Shown: positions 9,148 to 18,900, numbered from the stretch's first letter. The stretch: DNA of 64,000 nucleotides from Aquimarina sp042434915 (GCF_042434915.1 NZ_CP170198.1:2356001-2420000), one strand, 5' to 3'. Translations and numbers: made by a program. Notes: generated by a model from the letters alone, not told the origin.

Positions 9148-9211
9148 AATCCTATCTAAAGTTTAAAGTTTTTTTATGATTTACAAAATTAGAAAACTTA
9201 TATAGTTAAGG

Positions 9212-9219
9212 TATATTTG
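9212..9219 (+). promoter_or_regulatory. Candidate -7 promoter box upstream of the 93-residue protein
   Basis: TATATTTG, an exact consensus match, but 123 nt before the ATG at 9343. If used, the mRNA would have an unusually long leader for this genome. Confidence 0.35.
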
Positions 9220-9342
9220 TAAAGTACTTTCCGACTCACCCCTTAATGAGCTGATATCAACTTCAGTTTGTTTTTTAGATTTAAGTATAAAACGTCAGCT
9301 TATCCAATAAAAAGTGTTATTAATTAACCAAAACACAACTCT

Positions 9343-9624
9343 ATGGATATCAAGGAAAAAGAGCGTATTGTACAAACTAATGTACTTCACATTTTTAAGC
9401 AAAACTTTAAGGTTAGAAAGACAGACAAGGAGATTTTGGATATCAGTCCAGAAAAAGAATTTGACAAAAACTTCATTAGATATTATCAGGCTATTCTAGA
9501 CATCTTTTTTATAGATCAAGAACATCTTGGTACCATTACTGGCAAAGTTAAAGATACGGTAAAAAAAGTAGCTCGTCTTTGGCAAACCAATCCACATTCT
9601 CACAGCCCTTTTGAAATCCAATAG
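9343..9624 (+). CDS. Small conserved-looking protein of unknown function
   Basis: A 93-residue, charged, soluble protein without signal peptide, membrane segment or cysteine. It is not recognised. It is mostly helical by composition, with KEKERIVQTNVLHIFKQNF and DKNFIRYYQAILDIFFIDQE as likely helices. The ATG at 9343 is preferred over an overlapping frame starting at 9314, which lacks any protein-like composition. It converges on trkH with 8 nt between the stops, so it belongs to a separate transcript. A regulator of the potassium system is conceivable only from position; there is no direct support. Confidence 0.6.
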   Translation: MDIKEKERIVQTNVLHIFKQNFKVRKTDKEILDISPEKEFDKNFIRYYQAILDIFFIDQEHLGTITGKVKDTVKKVARLWQTNPHSHSPFEIQ

Positions 9625-9632
9625 AGCTCAAA

Positions 9633-11129
9633 TTAGCGATTTCGCCAGAAAAAAGGTGTTAATAATATAAGAACCGTAAATAACTCCAATCTACCGATAA
9701 GCATTAAAAAAGAGCACCACCATTTTCCTAAAACAGGTAAGACATCAAAATTATTGACTGGACTAAGTTTCCCGAAGGCTGGTCCTACATTACCCAATGA
9801 AGAAGCAGCTCCACCAATTGCAGTTTCAAAATCTAGACCCAATGCACCTAATACCAAAGAACCAATAATAAAAGCCAGCATATATAAAATAAAAAACGCC
9901 AAAATATTAAACACAATTTCTTTTGAAACTGATTTTTTATTGTACCGTACCGGTATGATTGCATTAGGGTGGAGAGTACGCTTAAATTCCATCATACCAT
10001 TGCGTATAGTAATTAAATGTCGAACGACCTTCATTCCTCCTGCTGTAGAACCTGCAGAGCCCCCTAAAAACATTAATCCAAAAAAGAAAATCTTTAAAAA
10101 AGGCGACCATAACGTAAAATCAGCACTAACGAATCCTGTTGTTGTAACTACCGCTAAGACTTGAAATAAGGCATGACGAAAAGAACTTTCTGCCTCTCCC
10201 CAAACCATAGGATGATCTATTAACGATAAAGAAACATCTGCTTTATAATAAATAATAACAGCAGAAATAATCGAAAAAATGATAATAAAAAACGAATACA
10301 ATTTAAACTCTTCGTCTTTAATTATTTTTTGAACTTTACCTTTGAAACCAAAATAACTAAGAACAAAATTAGCTCCAGCCAAAAACATGAATAGAATAAT
10401 GATATATTGAATTATAGGCTGATCATTCCAGTATGCAACGCTGGTGTTTTTTGTAGAAAAACCTCCAGTAGAAAGTGTACTTAGCGAATGGTTTATAGCA
10501 TCAAAAAAGCTCATTCCCGCCAACTTCAGCAATACAGTTTCGGCAGCAGTATATCCTACATAAATATACCATAAACGTTTTGCAGTATCCGTAATTCTAG
10601 GATGTAACTTATCTGCATTAGGCCCGGGAGCTTCTGCTGCAAATAATTGCATACCGCCAATACCCAATAATGGTAGTATCGCAATTGCCAAAACGATAAT
10701 CCCCATACCACCTATCCAATGGGTTAAACTCCTCCAAAACAAAATACCTTTAGGTATAATTTCTATGTCATTTAAAATAGAAGCCCCAGTAGTAGTATAC
10801 CCAGACATTGTTTCAAAGAAAGCATTGGTAAACGAAGGAATGGCTCCAGAAAATATATAAGGCAATGTGCCGCTTAACGACATCAATATCCAACCAAAAG
10901 TAACAACGATATATCCCTCTCGCTTATTAATTTTTTTTTGATGATCTTTTGTCAAAAACATCAACATTATTCCTACAAACATGGTTGCAAGTGATGCCAG
11001 CATGATTTCGGTAGTTACACCATCATCGCAAATAAGACTTACAACCGTAGCAATAAGCATGAATCCACCATTACAGAGCAATAGAAGCCCCATAATATGT
11101 GAAATAATTTGATAGTTAAGTTTGGACAT
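9633..11129 (-). CDS. trkH: Trk potassium uptake transporter, membrane subunit TrkH
   Basis: A 498-residue polytopic membrane protein of the TrkH/KtrB family, made of four pore-loop repeats; SGYTTTGASIL, STLSTGGFSTK, VTTTGF and SLGNVGPAFG are the four filter-like regions. TrkH forms the potassium-conducting channel in the inner membrane and works with the cytoplasmic NAD-binding protein TrkA. trkA lies directly upstream with 2 nt between the genes, so they form one unit. Length and motifs are normal for the family. Confidence 0.95.
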   Translation of the reverse strand: MSKLNYQIISHIMGLLLLCNGGFMLIATVVSLICDDGVTTEIMLASLATMFVGIMLMFLTKDHQKKINKREGYIVVTFGWILMSLSGTLPYIFSGAIPSFTNAFFETMSGYTTTGASILNDIEIIPKGILFWRSLTHWIGGMGIIVLAIAILPLLGIGGMQLFAAEAPGPNADKLHPRITDTAKRLWYIYVGYTAAETVLLKLAGMSFFDAINHSLSTLSTGGFSTKNTSVAYWNDQPIIQYIIILFMFLAGANFVLSYFGFKGKVQKIIKDEEFKLYSFFIIIFSIISAVIIYYKADVSLSLIDHPMVWGEAESSFRHALFQVLAVVTTTGFVSADFTLWSPFLKIFFFGLMFLGGSAGSTAGGMKVVRHLITIRNGMMEFKRTLHPNAIIPVRYNKKSVSKEIVFNILAFFILYMLAFIIGSLVLGALGLDFETAIGGAASSLGNVGPAFGKLSPVNNFDVLPVLGKWWCSFLMLIGRLELFTVLILLTPFFWRNR

Positions 11130-11131
11130 AC

Positions 11132-12481
11132 TTACAGAAAAAGTTTTTCGATCTTTTTGATAGATTTAGGTAGACAACACACAACGACCCTATCGCCTGC
11201 TTTTATATAAAACTCACCTAGCGGAATTATTCCCTTACCATCTCTGATCACTCCAGCAATTACTGCTGACCTAGGAAAATCCAAATCCTTAATTAAGTTA
11301 TCACTCACCTCTGATGTAGGTTTGACTATAAACTCCAACAATTCGGCATTCATATTGTTGAGCTTAGTCATAGCAACAACATCTCCCTTTCTAATAAATC
11401 TAAAGATATTATTAGCTGCCAGTAATTTCTTATTAATCAACGTATCAATACCAATAGAGTGCGATAGTTGAAAATAGTCCATATTCTCAACCAAAGCTAT
11501 TGTCTTGCGAACACCTTTTGATTTTGCAACCAAACATGACATGATATTAGTCTCAGAATTACCAGTAACCGCTATAAAAGCATCCATCTCGCCGATACCC
11601 TCTTCTTCAAGAAGCTCTACATTTCTACCGTCACCATTAATTACCAAAGCATTGGGACAATCATCTGCCAAATCAAATGCTTTTTCTTTGTCATTTTCAA
11701 TCAATTTGACTCTAAACTTATGATCACAAAGATCTTGTGTAGTTTTAAGTCCAATTTTACTACCCCCCAGGATCATTACATTGCGTATTTGCTCCTTAAA
11801 TTTTCCTGTAAGTTTATACAACTCATCAACACCTCCTAGAGAAGTTACAAAATATACCTGATCCCCTTCTTTAAAAACTGTATCACCTCGAGGAATCAAT
11901 GTATATTGCGTTCCATATCGCTGTATAGCAATTGGCATAAAATGCAATTCTTGAAAAATTTCTGCTGCTTGACTTACAGTTTTACCAACAAATAAAGCTT
12001 TATCTGATAAACTTGTACCCACCATAGTAAGCGCTCCATTTTCGAACTCATAACTATCATTAAAAGCAGATTGATTTAACAATAATTCAATTTCACTAGC
12101 TGCAAGTGCTTCTGGCGAAATTAATTCGTCGATTCCAAATCGAAAAAAACCAACTTCCTCTTTATTTTCAATAAACTCTGTATTTGAAATACGAGCAATG
12201 GTACGTTTTGCGCCTAATTGTTTTGCAAGAACACAAATAGTGATATTTGTAGTCTCACTTTCGGTAACCCCAATTACCATATCTACATCATTTACTTTGG
12301 CTTCCTTTAAAATAGCGATTGAAGTAGCATCTCCTTTAATGACACGAATATCCAAATGTGCATCTGCATAACTCAGACTATCTTTATTAGTGTCGATTAG
12401 GGTAATATCTTGAGATTCGAAAGAGAGTAACTTAGCCAAATGAAATCCAACCTCACCTGCACCGGCAATTATAATTTTCAT
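11132..12481 (-). CDS. trkA: Trk potassium uptake regulatory protein TrkA
   Basis: A 449-residue cytoplasmic protein with two tandem RCK modules. Each has a Rossmann NAD-binding RCK-N domain, starting with IIIAGAGEVGFHLA at residue 3 and with NVMILGGSKIGLKT near residue 235, followed by a RCK-C ligand domain. TrkA binds nucleotides and gates the TrkH channel. The start ATG is the obvious one and the following gene is trkH. About 280 bp separates it from the divergent ubiE gene; no strong promoter box was found on this strand. Confidence 0.95.
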   Translation of the reverse strand: MKIIIAGAGEVGFHLAKLLSFESQDITLIDTNKDSLSYADAHLDIRVIKGDATSIAILKEAKVNDVDMVIGVTESETTNITICVLAKQLGAKRTIARISNTEFIENKEEVGFFRFGIDELISPEALAASEIELLLNQSAFNDSYEFENGALTMVGTSLSDKALFVGKTVSQAAEIFQELHFMPIAIQRYGTQYTLIPRGDTVFKEGDQVYFVTSLGGVDELYKLTGKFKEQIRNVMILGGSKIGLKTTQDLCDHKFRVKLIENDKEKAFDLADDCPNALVINGDGRNVELLEEEGIGEMDAFIAVTGNSETNIMSCLVAKSKGVRKTIALVENMDYFQLSHSIGIDTLINKKLLAANNIFRFIRKGDVVAMTKLNNMNAELLEFIVKPTSEVSDNLIKDLDFPRSAVIAGVIRDGKGIIPLGEFYIKAGDRVVVCCLPKSIKKIEKLFL

Positions 12482-12738
12482 TTGTTTTGTTTCAGGTTTA
12501 TCATAGATAAATTTAATTCAATTTAAGTCACTAAATGGCAGTTATCAAAGTAAAAAACCATCATTTCTTAAATATAAAAGAGTACAAAGATAATAGAAAT
12601 ATAATTAGTTATAAAATATTAGTTGAGGGTTATACAATCCCTTTAAGAGCTCATCACCTCAAAAAATTCTATATCAAAACATGATAAGACAATAGATGAA
12701 ATCTAGAACAAATACAGAATGTATACCTCTCAAAACTG

Positions 12739-12746
12739 TATATTTG
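12739..12746 (+). promoter_or_regulatory. Candidate -7 promoter box of ubiE
   Basis: TATATTTG, exact match to TAnnTTTG, 15 nt before the ATG, which implies a very short leader. Confidence 0.5.
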
Positions 12747-12761
12747 CAAAAATTTAATTAG

Positions 12762-13490
12762 ATGCCCGAAAAGATAACCCCTTACAATGATACTTCACGA
12801 AGTAAGAAGGAACAAGTGACCGAAATGTTTGACACCATATCGGGTAATTATGATGGCCTTAATCGTGTTATATCATTAGGAATTGATATAAAGTGGAGAA
12901 AGCGACTAGTTGCAATAGTTTCAAAATCCAATCCAAAACGTATTTTGGATGTAGCGACGGGAACTGGAGACTTAGCAATTAACCTGGTAGAAACTGGCGC
13001 TACTGAAATCATAGGGCTTGATATCTCTTCTGGAATGTTGGAAGTTGGAAAGAAAAAAATTGCTACAAAAAAGCTTGATAAGACCATAACTATGATCCAA
13101 GCAGATAGCGAAAACTTACCTTATGAAGACGACTATTTTGATGCGATTACAGTTGCTTTTGGAGTTCGTAATTTTGAAAATTTAGAAAAAGGGCTTTCTG
13201 AAATATTACGTGTACTTAAACCAGGAGGAACTTTTGCTGTATTAGAAACCTCTGTTCCTACAAAATCACCTTATAAACAGGGATACAACTTTTATACCAC
13301 TAAAATCTTACCTGTAATCGGAAAAATATTCTCTAAAGACAAATCTGCCTATGCCTACCTAAGCGAAAGTGCAGCTGTTTTTCCTTATGGTGTAACCTTC
13401 AACAATATTTTAAAGAAAATTGGGTTTACTAATGTAGAGGATCTTCCTCAAACTTTTGGAGTTTCAACAATTTATAAAGCATCAAAGTAA
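12762..13490 (+). CDS. ubiE: Demethylmenaquinone C-methyltransferase (UbiE/MenG)
   Basis: A 242-residue class I SAM-dependent methyltransferase. Motifs are FDTISGNYDGLNRVISLGID near the N-terminus, ILDVATGTGDLAI for SAM binding, GLDISSGML, and AFGVRNFENLEKGL with the UbiE family signature. In this menaquinone-using group it performs the last step of menaquinone synthesis, methylating demethylmenaquinone. It sits directly upstream of porT with 80 nt between them, a conserved neighbourhood in Flavobacteriaceae. The name menG is equally used. Confidence 0.95.
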   Translation: MPEKITPYNDTSRSKKEQVTEMFDTISGNYDGLNRVISLGIDIKWRKRLVAIVSKSNPKRILDVATGTGDLAINLVETGATEIIGLDISSGMLEVGKKKIATKKLDKTITMIQADSENLPYEDDYFDAITVAFGVRNFENLEKGLSEILRVLKPGGTFAVLETSVPTKSPYKQGYNFYTTKILPVIGKIFSKDKSAYAYLSESAAVFPYGVTFNNILKKIGFTNVEDLPQTFGVSTIYKASK

Positions 13491-13516
13491 ATTCTGATTT
13501 TTTTTCAATCAGAATT
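13490..13516 (+). terminator. Weak hairpin between ubiE and porT
   Basis: A 10-bp AT-rich stem (13490-13499 with 13507-13516) around a T-rich loop overlapping the ubiE stop codon. It may attenuate read-through into porT; there is no clear T-run after it. Confidence 0.35.
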
Positions 13517-13570
13517 ATTTATACTTTAACCCAATCTTTGTACAATTGTGCATAAGTAACATTTTATTAG

Positions 13571-14281
13571 ATGAAAAGAATTTGCTTCGCAATTATAATT
13601 TTAATTTTCACTCAGGACATGAGTGCTCAACTTTTTAGTAAAGAGCGTGTGCAAAATTTGCAAAATTTTGACAAACCCAGATTTAGCTGGGGTTATATTT
13701 TAGGCTTTAATAGTTATGACTATAATTTTGATTATAACATAGATGCCGAAGAAACCGATATTGTTGTAGACAAAGGTGGATTAGGTTTTAATGTTGGTCT
13801 TTTGGGAAATATGAGAATCAATGATTATCTGGATTTGAGATTAGAGCCTATGGTTACTTTTACACAGCGTAATCTCACGTATTCTGGCCGCCAATTTCGT
13901 ACTGAAGCCGAAGCGTTTCGCGAAGTTAATTCGACGTATGTCCATATCCCATTACTTTTGAAGATATCTACAAAACGCCTTAATAATTTTAAACCTTTTA
14001 TTGTCGGTGGTATTTCAACTTCTTTGAATCTTTCTAGTAATGAAAATAATCCTGATGATAATAATGTAGGTCAGTTTAGAACCAAAACCAGCACCAATTA
14101 CTATGAGATTGGATTTGGGATTGATTTGTATCTTTATTATTTCAAATTCACCCCTTCTATCAGAGGTGTATTCGCAATGAGTGATGAATTAGTGAGAGAT
14201 AATGATCCAAACAGCCCCTATACCTCAACTATTGATAAAATGTCTAGTCGAGGAGTTTTTATTAATTTCACATTCCAATAG
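13571..14281 (+). CDS. porT: Type IX secretion outer-membrane protein PorT
   Basis: A 236-residue protein with a signal peptide (MKRICFAIIILIFTQDMSAQ, cleavage near the SAQ) and a mature part of amphipathic beta strands ending in an aromatic residue region (VFINFTFQ), typical of an eight-stranded outer-membrane barrel. FSWGYILGFNSYDY and LGFNVGLLGNMRIND are characteristic of PorT (SprT in Flavobacterium johnsoniae). PorT is required for T9SS export of adhesins and enzymes. The ubiE-porT-methyltransferase order supports the assignment. It converges on the next gene with 9 nt between the stops. Confidence 0.9.
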   Translation: MKRICFAIIILIFTQDMSAQLFSKERVQNLQNFDKPRFSWGYILGFNSYDYNFDYNIDAEETDIVVDKGGLGFNVGLLGNMRINDYLDLRLEPMVTFTQRNLTYSGRQFRTEAEAFREVNSTYVHIPLLLKISTKRLNNFKPFIVGGISTSLNLSSNENNPDDNNVGQFRTKTSTNYYEIGFGIDLYLYYFKFTPSIRGVFAMSDELVRDNDPNSPYTSTIDKMSSRGVFINFTFQ

Positions 14282-14290
14282 CTTATTACT

Positions 14291-15025
14291 TCAGCTTCTC
14301 AAAAATTCACTTAATACAATAGCTGTAGCTGTTGCAACATTAAGACTTTCGGTTTTTTGACCTTGACCAAATTGCGGAATTGCAAGTCGATGCGTAACAA
14401 CCTTCTCAATGGTTGGAGAAATTCCATTAGCTTCATTCCCCATAATTATTATTCCGCTTGACGGAAGTGATGTACTATAAATTGAAGACCCCTCCATAAA
14501 CGTCCCATAAACTGGTAAATTCTCAATATTTTTTGAGCTCAAAAAATGTAAAAGATCTACATACACTATGTTTACTCTTGTAATAGAACCCATAGTAGCT
14601 TGTATTACTTTGGGATTATAACAATCCACGGTCTGATCCGAACAAATTAAATTTGGCACCCCAAACCAATCACACAATCTTATAATTGTACCTAGATTTC
14701 CTGGATCACGCACATCATCTAACATAACAATTAAACCCTTGCTTACAACTTCTAAAGCTCTGGGAATATAAAATACTGCTAATGCATTTTGTGCAGTCGT
14801 GAGAAAAGTGATTTGTTTTAACTCATCAACAGTAACTACTTGCAAATATTCTTGACTTACCTTAAAAAGAGATACATCTAGAGTAAAAAGAGAATGTAAT
14901 TCTAGGCCAGCATCAAGTAACTCATTTATGACTTTTTTACCTTCGGCAACAAACAAATTATGTTGCTTTCTGAACTTTTTTTGTTTTAAACTTTTTATTA
15001 GCTTCTTTTGGTTTTTGCTAACCAT
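14291..15025 (-). CDS. TrmH/SpoU-family RNA 2'-O-methyltransferase
   Basis: A 244-residue SPOUT methyltransferase. The N-terminal ~90 residues form the L30e-like RNA-binding domain (KFRKQHNLFVAEGKKVI). The catalytic domain shows the three SpoU motifs: LDDVRDPGNLGTIIRLCDWF, IIMGNEANGIS and SLNVATATAIVLSEF, which build the knotted SAM pocket. The family methylates 2'-OH groups of rRNA or tRNA; the exact nucleotide cannot be told, with 23S rRNA most likely. It is divergent from the TamL-like gene with only 37 bp between the starts. Confidence 0.9.
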   Translation of the reverse strand: MVSKNQKKLIKSLKQKKFRKQHNLFVAEGKKVINELLDAGLELHSLFTLDVSLFKVSQEYLQVVTVDELKQITFLTTAQNALAVFYIPRALEVVSKGLIVMLDDVRDPGNLGTIIRLCDWFGVPNLICSDQTVDCYNPKVIQATMGSITRVNIVYVDLLHFLSSKNIENLPVYGTFMEGSSIYSTSLPSSGIIIMGNEANGISPTIEKVVTHRLAIPQFGQGQKTESLNVATATAIVLSEFLRS

Positions 15026-15062
15026 ACAAATAATGTATTTTTGATCCTATAATACGGCTGAA

Positions 15063-17648
15063 TTGAAACACCTTCTGACAAAAATATCATTTATTGCGCT
15101 AATCACGGTACTAATCTCATCATGTAATACAGTAAAAAGGGTTCCCGATGGAAAAAACTTACTTACAAAGAACGAAATTTTTGTAGATAGTATCAAAACC
15201 AATGACGTAAAACTATACAATCAATTGTATCAAAAACCTAATATAAAATTAGTAGGTATCCCTATTCGTTTGCATATTTATAACCTCGCAAAACCAAAAC
15301 CAGATTCTGCATATCAAAGATGGCTAACCAAAACACCAAAGCGAGAGAAACGTTTAATCAATTTCTTATCCAAAAAGCAAGTTGACCGCCTTGGCTCAGC
15401 ATATACATCTTTTAATGAATGGATAAAAACAACTGGTGAGACTCCTGTTATTATTGAGGATGCTAGGGCAAAACGTTCTGCACAACGCCTCAAATCCTAT
15501 TATTGGAACAATGGATGGTTTAATATAGAGACAGATTACGATATCATAGAAGTGGATAACAAACGAGGTCAAATTAAATTTTTCACCTATCCTCATAAGC
15601 CCTATTTTATTGACTCTTTACACTTAAAAATAGAATCAAAAGTAGCCGATTCGATCTATCAATTAACTAGAGATGAATCTACTATAATATCTGGCAAACA
15701 ATACAAAACCCTAGATATTGAAGCCGAGAGAGACCGTATCACCAATGTCTATCGAAATTCTGGGCTTTACCACTTTGAAAAAGAATTCATAAAATTTGAT
15801 GCTGATACCGTAAATACCGACCATAAGGTACATTTAAACTTACTTATCAATAATAGACAAGTAACCAAAGGTGATTCTACTTCTAAGGTTGCTTTTAAAG
15901 TACATACTATTAGTAAAGTCAACGTATTTACTGATTACAAGTACGAGTATAGAAATGAGGCTCCCAAAGATAGTTTTTATTATAAAGGGTATAATATTTA
16001 TAGTTTTGACAAATTAAAATTTAATCGTAGAGCCATTACTAACGCGATATTGATTACGCCTGGCGAAATTTATAGAGACAAAGACAGAACCCTTACCTAC
16101 AACCAAATAAGCAATCTTAGAACATTCAAGTATCCAAACATTCAATATGAATTAGATCCCACAGATACAACCTCTAGTAGTTTAATTGCTAATGTACTTC
16201 TTACGCCTAGAAAGAAATACAGTGCTAACTTTGAATTTGATATAACCACCTCAGAAATTCAAGCTTTCGGAATTGGTTTTGGAGGATCTTTGTTGATACG
16301 AAATGTTTTTAGAGGCGCAGAAACTCTCGAGATTTCGGGAAGAGGCAGTATCGGCTCCTCAAAAGATGCAGCTATCACGAGTGGTAGTGACAGTTTTTTT
16401 AATATTTCTGAAATTGGAGCAGATGTAAAGCTTAGCTTTCCCAGAATTTTATTTCTATTTAATACTTCAGGGATCATTCCTAAGTACATGTCTCCAACAT
16501 CTAATTTGGTATTTGGTATCAATGTCCAACAGAATATTGGATTGGATAAGCAAAATGCTTCGGGAACCTTCAATTATATATGGGAACCTTCAAAAAAATT
16601 AACACATCAGATTGATTTGGTAAACATCCAATATGTTAGAAATCTAAATACCAAAAATTATTTCAATATATACGAGACCTCTTTTAACCGACTCAATACC
16701 ATTGCAAGAGATGTTTTGGATTCAAATTCGACATTATTCAATCAAGATACCTCCAACCCAACAACTATTGACAATGCTTTATTAACCATCCCTACAGGAA
16801 CTAATAATTTTATCTCTCAATCCTTGGGTGATAATCCAGATCCTGATCTTGACACGGAACAATTACAAGATATTAGAAACATTCAGGAACGTAAAAATAG
16901 ACTAACAGAAGACAACCTGATATTCGCATCAAATTATACATTTTTAAGAAATACTAGAGAAAATTTATATGACGAAAATTTTTCTAGATTCAGAGCCAAA
17001 ATCGAATTAGCTGGCAATGTACTAAGTACAATCGCAGGGTTAGCAGGGTTGTCGCAAAACTCTAACGATCGCTATACCATTTTTGGAGTTGAATTTTCGC
17101 AATATATAAAAACTGAAGTTGGCTATATAAAACATTGGAATTTAGGTAGACGTAACGTGCTCGCTTTTAGAGTCTTTGGTGGCATAGCAATCCCATACGG
17201 TAACGCCAATAGTATTCCTTTTGCCCGTAGTTTTTTTGGAGGTGGACCTAATGACAATAGAGCATGGCTAGCTTATGATCTTGGTCCTGGTAGCACTGGA
17301 GGTCGTAACGAATTTAACGAAGCAAACATGAAAATTGCGACCAATATCGAATACCGATATAACATTTTAGGAGCATTACACGGAGCTTTTTTTATAGACG
17401 CTGGGAATATCTGGAACGTACTAGACAATGTTGAAGAAGAAGAGGCTGTTTTCTCTGGAGCAAAAGATCTTCAAGAAATAGCAGTAGGATCTGGTCTAGG
17501 ATTACGCTATGACTTTGATTTTTTTGTACTTCGACTTGACTTAGGATTTAAAACTTTTAATCCTGCAAATGATGAAGATCAACGTTGGTTTAAAGGCTAC
17601 AATTTTACAGAAGCCGTTTACAACGTAGGAATTAATTATCCATTTTAA
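15063..17648 (+). CDS. tamL: BamA/TamA-family outer-membrane lipoprotein (TamL-like)
   Basis: An 861-residue Omp85-type protein. It begins with a lipoprotein signal, hydrophobic core plus lipobox ISSC (Cys21), then POTRA-like periplasmic repeats to about residue 390, and a C-terminal 16-strand barrel (surface antigen D15 domain) with GSLLIRNVFRGAETLEISGRG and FFGGGPNDNRAW. A lipidated Omp85 protein is the TamL type of Bacteroidota, which is thought to help insert outer-membrane proteins. The start codon is TTG: a stop lies in frame only seven codons upstream and no ATG would keep the signal peptide. BamA itself is not lipidated in relatives, which argues for TamL. Confidence 0.85.
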   Translation: MKHLLTKISFIALITVLISSCNTVKRVPDGKNLLTKNEIFVDSIKTNDVKLYNQLYQKPNIKLVGIPIRLHIYNLAKPKPDSAYQRWLTKTPKREKRLINFLSKKQVDRLGSAYTSFNEWIKTTGETPVIIEDARAKRSAQRLKSYYWNNGWFNIETDYDIIEVDNKRGQIKFFTYPHKPYFIDSLHLKIESKVADSIYQLTRDESTIISGKQYKTLDIEAERDRITNVYRNSGLYHFEKEFIKFDADTVNTDHKVHLNLLINNRQVTKGDSTSKVAFKVHTISKVNVFTDYKYEYRNEAPKDSFYYKGYNIYSFDKLKFNRRAITNAILITPGEIYRDKDRTLTYNQISNLRTFKYPNIQYELDPTDTTSSSLIANVLLTPRKKYSANFEFDITTSEIQAFGIGFGGSLLIRNVFRGAETLEISGRGSIGSSKDAAITSGSDSFFNISEIGADVKLSFPRILFLFNTSGIIPKYMSPTSNLVFGINVQQNIGLDKQNASGTFNYIWEPSKKLTHQIDLVNIQYVRNLNTKNYFNIYETSFNRLNTIARDVLDSNSTLFNQDTSNPTTIDNALLTIPTGTNNFISQSLGDNPDPDLDTEQLQDIRNIQERKNRLTEDNLIFASNYTFLRNTRENLYDENFSRFRAKIELAGNVLSTIAGLAGLSQNSNDRYTIFGVEFSQYIKTEVGYIKHWNLGRRNVLAFRVFGGIAIPYGNANSIPFARSFFGGGPNDNRAWLAYDLGPGSTGGRNEFNEANMKIATNIEYRYNILGALHGAFFIDAGNIWNVLDNVEEEEAVFSGAKDLQEIAVGSGLGLRYDFDFFVLRLDLGFKTFNPANDEDQRWFKGYNFTEAVYNVGINYPF

Positions 17649-17735
17649 ACAATTATATCAAAACATTTAATTATTCGATTAGTAAAAAAGCGTTTTTTCC
17701 CTACGCTATTACCAAACCTTTCCGTTTTAATTTAT

Positions 17736-17743
17736 TAATTTTG
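17736..17743 (+). promoter_or_regulatory. Candidate -7 promoter box of fbaA
   Basis: TAATTTTG, exact match, 25 nt before the ATG. Confidence 0.55.
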
Positions 17744-17768
17744 TAGGCTTATAAACCAAAACTAAATT

Positions 17769-18836
17769 ATGAAGCACAACATCAAACCGGGGGTGGCTAC
17801 AGGAGATGAGGTCCAAGCGATATTTGCCTTTGCAAAAAAAAATAACTTTGCCTTACCAGCTGTAAATGTTATAGGATCAAACTCAATTAACGCAGTTCTT
17901 GAAACAGCAGCCGAACTAAACTCTCCAGTAATTATTCAATTTTCAAATGGAGGCGCTCAATTTAACGCCGGCAAAGGACTCTCCAATGACCATGAGAAAG
18001 CCGCAATAGCTGGTGGGATTGCAGGAGCTAAACACATACATTTAATGGCAGAGGCTTATGGAGTACCTGTTATTTTACATACAGATCATTGTGCCAAAAA
18101 ACTTTTGCCTTGGATCGATGGACTATTAGACGCGGGAGAACAATTTTATAAAGAAACCGGCAAACCTCTCTATAGCTCACATATGATTGATTTATCTGAA
18201 GAACCTATTGAAGAAAATATTGAAATTTGCAAGCAATATTTAACTCGAATGAGTAAAATGGGAATGACTTTGGAAATTGAACTTGGTATTACTGGAGGAG
18301 AAGAAGATGGTGTGGATAATAGTGACGTAGATGATTCTAAACTGTATACCCAGCCCGAAGAAGTTGCATTTGCTTATGAAGAATTAAGTAAAATTAGTGA
18401 CAAATTTACAATTGCCGCGGCTTTTGGTAATGTTCACGGTGTGTACAAACCAGGAAATGTTAAATTAACTCCAAAAATTCTAAAAAACTCTCAAGAATTT
18501 GTTTCAAAAAAATTCAATGTAGCACCTAATCATATTGATTTCGTATTTCATGGAGGAAGCGGTTCAACATTAGAAGAAATAAGAGAGGCCATAGGGTATG
18601 GCGTAATCAAAATGAATATTGATACAGATTTACAATTTGCATTTAATGAAGGTATTCGCGATTATATGACAAACAATATTGAGTACCTTAAAACACAAAT
18701 AGGAAATCCTAAAGGTTCTGACGAACCTAATAAGAAATATTACGATCCAAGAAAATGGCTGCGAGAAGGTGAAATTACATTTAAAAATCGTCTCAAAAAA
18801 GCATTTGAAGATCTTAATAATGTAAACACATTATAA
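17769..18836 (+). CDS. fbaA: Class II fructose-bisphosphate aldolase
   Basis: A 355-residue zinc-dependent aldolase of the class IIA type. It splits fructose 1,6-bisphosphate into dihydroxyacetone phosphate and glyceraldehyde 3-phosphate, and works in reverse in gluconeogenesis. Visible are LHTDHCAKKLLPW (catalytic Asp and zinc His), the zinc ligands in GITGGEEDG and GNVHGVYKPGN, the FVFHGGSGS phosphate/zinc loop and KMNIDTDLQFAF near the C-terminus. It has its own promoter and a terminator before accD, so expression is probably separate from accD. Confidence 0.97.
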   Translation: MKHNIKPGVATGDEVQAIFAFAKKNNFALPAVNVIGSNSINAVLETAAELNSPVIIQFSNGGAQFNAGKGLSNDHEKAAIAGGIAGAKHIHLMAEAYGVPVILHTDHCAKKLLPWIDGLLDAGEQFYKETGKPLYSSHMIDLSEEPIEENIEICKQYLTRMSKMGMTLEIELGITGGEEDGVDNSDVDDSKLYTQPEEVAFAYEELSKISDKFTIAAAFGNVHGVYKPGNVKLTPKILKNSQEFVSKKFNVAPNHIDFVFHGGSGSTLEEIREAIGYGVIKMNIDTDLQFAFNEGIRDYMTNNIEYLKTQIGNPKGSDEPNKKYYDPRKWLREGEITFKNRLKKAFEDLNNVNTL

Positions 18837-18849
18837 CAATTAAATACCG

Positions 18850-18888
18850 AGCTGAAAACTTAATTTTATTTTAGTTTTCAGCTTTTTT
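18850..18888 (+). terminator. Terminator between fbaA and accD
   Basis: An 11-bp perfect stem (18850-18860 with 18873-18883) with a T-rich loop and a T-run to 18888, 13 nt before the accD ATG. Read-through would be needed unless accD has a promoter inside this hairpin region. Confidence 0.75.
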
Positions 18889-18900
18889 AATACATTACAT

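Noticed and set aside
9314..9499. Frame overlapping the start of the 93-residue protein
   Set aside because: It shares DNA with the better supported ATG frame at 9343 and has random composition.
12535..12684. 49-codon open frame between trkA and ubiE
   Set aside because: No recognisable protein pattern, no promoter or ribosome-binding support, and it fills the divergent promoter region; chance is more likely.
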